NCBI GenBank assembly: GCA_020718275.1
Contig: DYSI01000019.1
Span: forward strand, 1 to 35,030
DNA from: Draconibacterium orientale
Lineage (GTDB): Bacteria; Bacteroidota; Bacteroidia; Bacteroidales; UBA1556
DNA: 35,030 nt
Reading direction: 5' to 3'
Part shown: positions 28,729 through 35,030 of the stretch, piece by piece
Numbering within the stretch: position 1 is the stretch's first letter
Layout of the letters: each line of letters begins with the position of its first letter
Program-made: the position numbers and the translations under genes
Notes under the pieces: model-generated
The model's input: only the letters and a program-made list of their open reading frames with translations
What the model was told of the DNA's origin: nothing
Database searches by the model: none

Positions 28729-29286
28729 ATGCAAAAAGAGACTTATAACGTGATTAAGGAAAGCAAGGATAAGGGGCTGAAAGTCTTTTATGAGAGGTAT
28801 AGTAAGAAGTTGTTTTCGTATTCGATTTCGCATCTTAAACTCGACGAGGACGAAGCTTGGAATTTGATTTACAGTTCGTTTGAAAAGATTATGACGAAAG
28901 TAAAATCCTACACCTTCGAAAGCGAAGCCAAATTTGGGGCTTTTGTTTTGGTGGTCTTTCTCAACGATTTTCGCAATCTCTACAAAAGCCGAAAAAAGGA
29001 AATTCAATTCGATTTTAGCGAGAATATCGACGATTACAAATCATTGCCACAGGAACCGGAGAATAGCGAAAACGACTCCGAAAAAATGTGCCTGCTGAAA
29101 CGCGAACTTGAAAAATTGGAGGATTGGCAACGGATGTTGCTCCTGCTAAAAGCTCAACAAATGCCCTATTCTCAAATCGCAGAGTATGTGCAAAAACCTG
29201 AAAATCAGCTAAAAGTTTATTACGCGCGATTGAAGAAGAAACTAATGGAAAACATTTTATCGACAAAGGAGGTGCCCAATGATTAA
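28729..29286 (+). CDS. ECF/sigma-70 family RNA polymerase sigma factor
   Basis: 185 aa; region 2-like ERYSKKLFSYSISHLKLDEDEAWNLIYSSFEKI...YTFESEAKFGAFVLVVFLNDFRNLYK and region 4-like LEDWQRMLLLLKAQQMPYSQIAEYVQKPENQLKVYYARLKKKL. Confidence 0.82.
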   Translation: MQKETYNVIKESKDKGLKVFYERYSKKLFSYSISHLKLDEDEAWNLIYSSFEKIMTKVKSYTFESEAKFGAFVLVVFLNDFRNLYKSRKKEIQFDFSENIDDYKSLPQEPENSENDSEKMCLLKRELEKLEDWQRMLLLLKAQQMPYSQIAEYVQKPENQLKVYYARLKKKLMENILSTKEVPND

Positions 29287-32113
29287 TAACAAACTTCATT
29301 TTCAGCTCAATGAGTTGGACGACCTTCTTTTACAGACCATCATGGAGGATTTTAATACTAATTTAGAAATTCAAAAAACTATGGAAATGAGCATGAATTA
29401 CATCCAATCGCTGCCCTTAGAACAAAGTATCGCCCTAAGTTTTGAAAACAAATTTAACAAACTATTTAAAAACTATCGTTTTGCTAAGTTATTTTGGTCA
29501 GGCACTCTGATTATCAGTTTGATAGTTGCCTTATTAAACATCAACCTTTCCTCGACAACCAACTCACATCCAAGCACCCCAAACTCCTCCTCTTCAATCT
29601 TTTACAACGAAACCATCGATAGCGTGGAAGCAAATCCAAAGGCAGATTCAGTGATTGAATCAATCAACAATCGCTCAATCGTCGGAGATTCTGCTTTAGA
29701 AATAGTAATTGATTCCACCAAAATCACAGGATATCATTCAACAACCACCTCATTCCAAAGAATTTCCCAGCAAACAGGCAGCAGTTATAAATATAAAATA
29801 TTTGATGAGGAGTTTGCAATTGCTGTTCTTCCAAACCAAAACAGCGTAAAACTCGAACCTTCTTACTACGGCCTAAATGGTTATAAAACGATTATTTACA
29901 AGCCATTAAGCAGTTATTATTCTAAAGTATTGGATTCAGCTGGCAAACCGGCAAAAAAACCTGACTATCAAATTCTGCCCCTCTATGAAGGAATTCCATT
30001 TAAAAAACATTTCGACCATTTTACCTTTATCAGTCTAACGCCGCAATTGGAAAAACCTTCCACCAAGCTTAACGACATTACAATTAATAAGCGTTTACCT
30101 CAAACAATCGACCTATATTTCGATGATCAATCCCCTGATTTTTATGCAAATAAACTGATGCTGAACGATGAAAACCTAAAATTTATAGCTCCATTTTATA
30201 TCAGTAATTACGAGATATCTAACCTAGATTACCGCGAATTTTTGGTGTGGGTTGCAAAATATAATGGCTTGGATTATATCAAATTCACCAACGACAGTTT
30301 AAATTATTATAAACCCTATCTTATTTATATATTCCATTCAGAAGATCAAGAGGTTACAAAAAGATTTGGCACAAATACGATTAATGTCATGCCCAAAACC
30401 GATGTATGGGAAACCGATTTTCCAAATTCCTACAACCAACCAATGACAACACATTATTTGGCTCATCCTGCCTATAATCATTATCCTGTGGTTGGGGTAA
30501 CATATTGGCAAGCATTGGCTTACCTCGATTGGCTCACTTGGATTTGGCAATCGCGAATCGATGCGCAAAATATTCCTTATGAGATAAAATACGATTTGCC
30601 AACGGCTTATGAATGGGAAAGAAGCTGCGAATATACCTTGAATCAACATGCTATGGATTTTCCGATTTTCAACGGAGTTTGCAATTTGGCAGTCGAAAAT
30701 ATAGCAGATTTAGATTATCGACGAGCCTTGGGATTGATTCATAGCAATCATTTTGAACAAGTTATGGAATATTTCCACACGAGTTTAGTCACGTCACCAA
30801 CCTCTTCCAACCCGCCATTGAAAGACGGCATTTTGAATATGGCCGGCAATGTTTCGGAGTGGCTTAAGGAGGATTATCAGGGAAATTGGTCAGGCTATTA
30901 TTCGAGAAAAAGTGAAGAACTTGCTCAATCTGACCAAGCTTCATCCAAAATTTTCTTGGCCACTATGAGCTATTTCGACGAAACCTGCAATCATCCCAAA
31001 GGGAAAATGGTCATGGGCTCCAATTGGTTCGACCGCCGCTGGACCGACCGAAGCATTACTTTGGCCAATGGCATGTCGGTTAAGGCTTTTATCAATCCCG
31101 ATGAAGCCCATAGCACGGTGGGTTTTCGCCCTGCGATCAGAATAAGGTTGAAAAACGAGCAAGCAATAATCAACACCATTCGCATTCTTGGTCGCGTTTT
31201 GCCCGATATAGATTATAGTTTGATGCAACTTAAAAACACGGTTGATTTGCCATCCCTTGCTTTTGTGTCTATGGGCTCCTTCAAATCGAAGGGCAAAACC
31301 ATCAGTGTTCAGGCATTTTATGCTATGAAAACAGAGGTTTCAAATTTTGCTTGGATGCTGTTTCTGAACGATTTATTAAAATCAGGAGAAATGGCAAAAC
31401 TACAGGAATGTATTCCTTCCGAGTCAGACTGGGCGCTCAAAATGACTTACGAAACGGGAATGTATAAAGATTGGAAATGGGCTGACCGTTGGAAATATTT
31501 ACCGTTTTCAAAGAAATTTATTAGCGATAATAAACTGAAGGAGATTCCTTTAACTTCTTTCGCTTTTGAACCTGTGGTGGGAATCAGCCATAAAGCGATG
31601 CAATATTTCGCCCAATGGATGAGCGAGAAAAGCGGATTTGAAAACGATTTTCGACTTCCGATGGAGTTGGAATATGAGAGGATGAGCTTAGGTGGATTTT
31701 CTTCGGATTCAGTGATTTATCCTTGGCAAGGTATGTTTATGCGCGACTATCGGGGCTTGCTTTTGGCGCGATACCATACTCATATCTCCGATTTCGGAAA
31801 AGGTGATTCACCGATTCTTCCAACGGATTCAATTTTTTTCAACCAAAGAAAAACCTTACATGCTACCGATTCAAATTGGAGAAATCCAACCGGACCTTAC
31901 CTAATAGCATCCTTTAAACCAAACGGTTATGGTATTTATGATTTAGCTGGAAATGCCGCTGAGGCCGTTTATGAAACCGGATTTACCAAAGGAGGCAGTT
32001 GGGGCAGTACTTCCGCTTTCCTCCAAATCCAACAAAGGGAATATTGGTCGAGCCAAAGCTCTGATTGTGTTGGGTTTAGGTTGGTGATGGCGTATTTGGG
32101 AAAGAGGGAGTGA
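29279..32113 (+). CDS. Single-TM protein with two tandem FGE-sulfatase (SUMF1/GldK-like) domains, candidate anti-sigma or sensor partner
   Basis: Start overlaps the sigma-factor stop by 8 bp, preceded by AAAGGAGGTG. TM around aa 71-90 (LFWSGTLIISLIVALLNINL). Domain 1 motifs: FYISNYEISNLDYREFLVW, YPVVGVTYWQALAYLDWLTW, YDLPTAYEWERSCEY, LNMAGNVSEWL, VGFRPAIRI. Domain 2 motifs: FYAMKTEVSNFAWMLFLND, FRLPMELEYERMS, GIYDLAGNAAEAVYETGFTKGGSWGS, VGFRLVMAY. Confidence 0.85.
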   Translation: MINNKLHFQLNELDDLLLQTIMEDFNTNLEIQKTMEMSMNYIQSLPLEQSIALSFENKFNKLFKNYRFAKLFWSGTLIISLIVALLNINLSSTTNSHPSTPNSSSSIFYNETIDSVEANPKADSVIESINNRSIVGDSALEIVIDSTKITGYHSTTTSFQRISQQTGSSYKYKIFDEEFAIAVLPNQNSVKLEPSYYGLNGYKTIIYKPLSSYYSKVLDSAGKPAKKPDYQILPLYEGIPFKKHFDHFTFISLTPQLEKPSTKLNDITINKRLPQTIDLYFDDQSPDFYANKLMLNDENLKFIAPFYISNYEISNLDYREFLVWVAKYNGLDYIKFTNDSLNYYKPYLIYIFHSEDQEVTKRFGTNTINVMPKTDVWETDFPNSYNQPMTTHYLAHPAYNHYPVVGVTYWQALAYLDWLTWIWQSRIDAQNIPYEIKYDLPTAYEWERSCEYTLNQHAMDFPIFNGVCNLAVENIADLDYRRALGLIHSNHFEQVMEYFHTSLVTSPTSSNPPLKDGILNMAGNVSEWLKEDYQGNWSGYYSRKSEELAQSDQASSKIFLATMSYFDETCNHPKGKMVMGSNWFDRRWTDRSITLANGMSVKAFINPDEAHSTVGFRPAIRIRLKNEQAIINTIRILGRVLPDIDYSLMQLKNTVDLPSLAFVSMGSFKSKGKTISVQAFYAMKTEVSNFAWMLFLNDLLKSGEMAKLQECIPSESDWALKMTYETGMYKDWKWADRWKYLPFSKKFISDNKLKEIPLTSFAFEPVVGISHKAMQYFAQWMSEKSGFENDFRLPMELEYERMSLGGFSSDSVIYPWQGMFMRDYRGLLLARYHTHISDFGKGDSPILPTDSIFFNQRKTLHATDSNWRNPTGPYLIASFKPNGYGIYDLAGNAAEAVYETGFTKGGSWGSTSAFLQIQQREYWSSQSSDCVGFRLVMAYLGKRE

Positions 32114-32333
32114 GTAGATGGAAGTAGCTACTTTTTGGTGGAGAAAATCGATTGGCTGACTGAATTAGTGGCAAAATGCATTCTATTTTTCGAACACAGA
32201 CGCCCTAAAAGCTGTTGCAGGGCAGCTACCTAACTAATCTCTTGGTTAATAAATTAACAAATCATTATCGGGATAATCCATGCAATTTCCATGTCCAATC
32301 ATCTATTAAAATCGAATAATTACTATTTATATT

Positions 32334-32404
32334 CACTATTGTCCGTTAAAAATTATATTTAGTCCATTTCGGCAATTTAGTAGTTTTTTTATCGGACAAC
32401 ACTG
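32334..32404. mobile_element. 71-bp MITE-like element, copy 2
   Basis: 70 of 71 identical to copy 1 (A/G at 32371); flanked by direct repeats ATTTATATT at 32325-32333 and 32405-32413. Confidence 0.85.
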
Positions 32405-32421
32405 ATTTATATTATTATATT

Positions 32422-33355
32422 TCAATTATTTACATTGGATATCCAAGTAATTTCAGTTTTACGTTCGGGAATGCTATGCAAAATAACCGCAGGAAAACCA
32501 ATGGTCATTGCAGCATAGCATTTATGCCCTTTCGGGATTTTTAAAAACCTCTCTAATTTTTTAAATCCTTTCAAATGATCCCCTGCTGCTGCTCCTTGTA
32601 TCAAGCCATTCCAACAAGTTCCGAGACCATTTGCCTCAGCAAATAATTGAATTTGCAGGCATGCAGCATCACAATCTATTTGTGGAGTTGAGGATTTAAT
32701 TGGCGCATGGAGGAAAATTGCAACAGGTGCATTGTAGGTAATTAAGTTGTTTCCTGTTCTATACTCATTTAAAGCCTCTCTAAAACTGGGAACTACCCCT
32801 ATACCAGCTTTTGCTCTGTCATCAAATTTCGCTGCCCATTTCATAAACCAACTGCCCAACAATTTAATCATTTTTTCCATGTATTCCGTTGTCATTACTG
32901 TAACGATTTCCATGTTTTCATGACCAACTACTACCGCGGCATTTCTAACCCAACCAACTCTATGATGTGGACTACTTGGGGCGTAAGCGGCAATATCCAA
33001 TACTTTTGCTAATAACTCTTTTGAGGGTATCTCTTTTTTATAATTTCGTAATGAACGTCGTTGAGTTAACAATCTGAATGCCATATCTGTATCGATTGAT
33101 TGATGATCGTTAATTGGGATGAAATTGTTTTTATCAAATCCACTATGAGTGATTGAATTTGTTGTACAAGCACATAAACATTGTCCACACAATACACATT
33201 CGTCGTTATTTTCGATTTGGGGGACTTCCCCCTTTTCTATAATTAAATACCCCAATTGGACAGATTTTTGAACAAAGTCCACATTTTGTGCAGGTATCTG
33301 CATTAATTGAAATTGTAGGCGAATATTCAAATCTATTTTCCATATATTGCTCCAT
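32422..33355 (-). pseudogene. Ferredoxin (2x[4Fe-4S])-nitroreductase fusion with a 1-nt frameshift near 33245-33250
   Basis: ORF 32422..33330 carries only the second cluster CVLCGQCLCAC and the nitroreductase domain. The other frame from ATG 33355 encodes MEQYMENRFEYSPTISINADTCTKCGLCSKICPIGV, the missing first cluster. Removing one T from minus-strand GTATTTAA gives continuous CPIGVLIIEKGEVPQIENNDECVLCGQC. Confidence 0.8.
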
Positions 33356-33379
33356 TTAATTATCTGTAATTCTGATTAC

Positions 33380-33401
33380 TAGATAGATATATTTCTGTCT
33401 A
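33380..33401. promoter_or_regulatory. Operator-like palindrome upstream of the ferredoxin-nitroreductase gene
   Basis: TAGATAGA TATATT TCTGTCTA, 7 of 8 dyad positions matching, 25 bp upstream of the reconstructed ATG. Confidence 0.45.
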
Positions 33402-33570
33402 TTACACACATCTGCCAATCAATATACTTAGCGGGAGTTCTAAAAGTTGCAGTCACTAAATCGATAATTAGCCGCCGATAGAACAACAATTCTCTCTTAA
33501 ATTGTGAGCAAAAACCCCAGCCAAATATAATTTTAATTTTCTTTTATTAGCCGGGATTTTCTTTCCCGTC

Positions 33571-34211
33571 TCAGCCATTATACTTATCATGCAGACCAAT
33601 ACCATTAAAAATTTGCGCTTTGTACTTCTCAATTCGTCCAATTCTTGTTTAAAGTTGTTTTGGCTGCGAAAAGTAAATAATGTAAGCCCGTTGTCGTCCT
33701 GGAGTCAATGCATAAAATGCATTTTTAATAGTCGGAAGTTCTTCAAATGCTTTGCGCAGTTCGGGTGGAATTGATTCAAGGTTTTTCTTAATTTCCACTT
33801 TCTTTCCACTTTCTTCAATCGTCATTGCCTCCAAGATGTAAGCCATCAAAATATGTTTTACTTTTTAAATCTCATTTACATTGCTAAATTTAATGATTCT
33901 ACCAGATTGGATTTTTCCTTGCTGCTGGAGTATTTTATACGGATCGTTGAGTAAAACACCTTTAAAGAATCCAATGTTTGCAGATTTTTTAAGTGCATCA
34001 TAGTCACTACATTTTTTCCTTTAAGCGTATAAACAGGAACTCCCCATTTTAATTCTTCAATCAAACCCGATTCCAATACAATTTGCTTGAGCAATTCTAA
34101 TTCTACAACCCAATTCACCACTTTGCATTGCGGTGTTCCACCATATTTGCAACGCATACAGCCGTCAATCAGATATTTATCGACTTGATTATTTGTATTG
34201 ATCTCTTTCAT
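33571..34211 (-). pseudogene. YdeI/OmpD-associated (DUF1801-type) family protein, broken by one frameshift and two in-frame stops
   Basis: ORF 33876..34211 has CMRCKYGGTPQCK...GLIEELKWGVPVYTLKGKNVV; the other frame continues DALKKSANIGFFKGVLLNDPYKILQQQGKIQSGRIIKFSNVNEI*KVKHILMAYILEAMTIEESGKK...ALTPGRQRAYIIYFSQPKQL*TRIGRIEKYKAQIFNGIGLHDKYNG*. Stops at 33865-33867 (TAA) and 33649-33651 (TAA); frameshift around 33995-34004. Confidence 0.88.
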
Positions 34212-34246
34212 TTTAATGCTTTAACAAATTCGTTGTTTATTTAGGG

Positions 34247-34849
34247 TCACCTTTCTATGTCAATATCGTGTTTGTATAAAAGGCCTACAACTTCCAAAAT
34301 TGAAAATCTTGCTTTTTTAATTCGGTTGATTTCTGGGTCAATGGAATAATTGTAAGAAGTCCGAAAATCCGCCTTTTCAAGCATCGTATGGTCAAAAACT
34401 GCTTGGGTCAGATTGCAGTTGTCAAACAAGGAAGCGGTAAGGTCGGCTTCTGAGAAGTCCGTTTCTTGCAATTGTGAATTTTTAAAAATAGTCTTTTTGA
34501 TTTTCGTTTTGTAAAATGACGAATGATTTAGTTGACATCCATCAAAAGAAAAAGAAAGTCCAAAATCGTTACAGCGGTCGAAACTAAGTCCCAACATTTT
34601 GCATTCTTTAAATTTTACATCCCTAAAAGTAGTCTTATCGAGTTTTGCCAAACTTAGATCACAAACCATAAATGTACAGTCAATAAATTTAAATTCTGAA
34701 AGATTGCTTTGGGCAAATTTGCAACTGTTGAAAATACAATTTTCATATTCCCCTTTTAAAAGCGAGTCAATTCGGTCAAATGATTTGTCGGTGATATAAA
34801 CTTTTTGCATTTGCTTATTTTGATATTTTGAAAAGTTAATGGTTATCAA
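34247..34849 (-). CDS. Pentapeptide repeat-containing protein
   Basis: Repeated A(D/N)LxX-like units: CIFNSCKFAQSNLSEFKFIDCTFMVCDLSLAKLDKTTF... TDFSEADLTASLFDNCNLTQAVFDHTMLEKADF. Real start may be the internal Met at 34810 (MQKVYITDKSF). Confidence 0.88.
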   Translation of the reverse strand: MITINFSKYQNKQMQKVYITDKSFDRIDSLLKGEYENCIFNSCKFAQSNLSEFKFIDCTFMVCDLSLAKLDKTTFRDVKFKECKMLGLSFDRCNDFGLSFSFDGCQLNHSSFYKTKIKKTIFKNSQLQETDFSEADLTASLFDNCNLTQAVFDHTMLEKADFRTSYNYSIDPEINRIKKARFSILEVVGLLYKHDIDIER

Positions 34850-35030
34850 TTATAGATTACAATTTCAGAAACTTACTGACTTTCAATGAATTTGTTCCTT
34901 ACTAATTTGGTTTAATATTGATCCTTAGTCTGCTGATTCCTTGCATCATTGGCTGATCAATGCATCCAAAAAAATTCATAACTGTCCGAACAAATTATTA
35001 AAAGCAGAAAAGCTCGAAAGGCTATATTTG

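Noticed and set aside
28660-29299. Minus-strand ORFs 28660..29007 and 29015..29299
   Set aside because: Antisense to the ECF sigma factor gene, which has clear sigma regions.
34978-35030. CTGTCCGAACAAATTATTAAAAG as a third, partial MITE end
   Set aside because: Only CTGTCCG resembles the terminal repeat; the rest does not match and the window ends soon after.
1-35030. tRNA, rRNA, CRISPR arrays, integrase or transposase genes
   Set aside because: No cloverleaf, rRNA segment, regularly spaced repeat or recombinase ORF was recognised by reading; a tRNAscan/Infernal run would be needed to exclude small RNAs fully.

Overview
AT-rich chromosomal window from a member of the phylum Bacteroidota, judged from protein families and TAnnTTTG-like promoter boxes. 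From about 0.5 to 25.6 kb it is mostly ordinary housekeeping sequence: a DUF1858 protein, pabA/trpG-type amidotransferase, DUF4837 lipoprotein, type I asparaginase, TatD, GT9 glycosyltransferase, frr, a DUF4492-cydA-cydB cluster, radical SAM/SPASM protein, AI-2E/PerM permease, MFS transporter, mfd, tsaB, adenosine deaminase, S46 peptidase, gpsA, M28-PDZ peptidase and an SQR-like flavoprotein. From about 25.8 kb to the end the content is more accessory. The main observations are: (1) two copies of a 71-bp MITE-like element (one mismatch between them) with 19-bp imperfect terminal inverted repeats, each copy flanked by its own perfect 9-bp target-site duplication; one copy lies in the leader of the cyd operon. 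(2) An ECF sigma factor translationally coupled to a 944-aa single-TM protein with two tandem FGE-sulfatase/GldK-like domains, a candidate unusual sigma/anti-sigma or surface-sensing module. (3) Three broken genes within about 7 kb, reconstructed by reading across stops and frameshifts: a secreted-protein gene with in-frame TAA and TGA, a 2x[4Fe-4S] ferredoxin-nitroreductase with a 1-nt frameshift, and a YdeI/DUF1801 gene with one frameshift and two in-frame stops. (4) Two small ORFs missing from the ORF track: a 33-aa single-TM protein after cydB and a 56-aa Met-rich basic protein after the SQR-like gene. No tRNA, rRNA, CRISPR array or transposase gene was seen.
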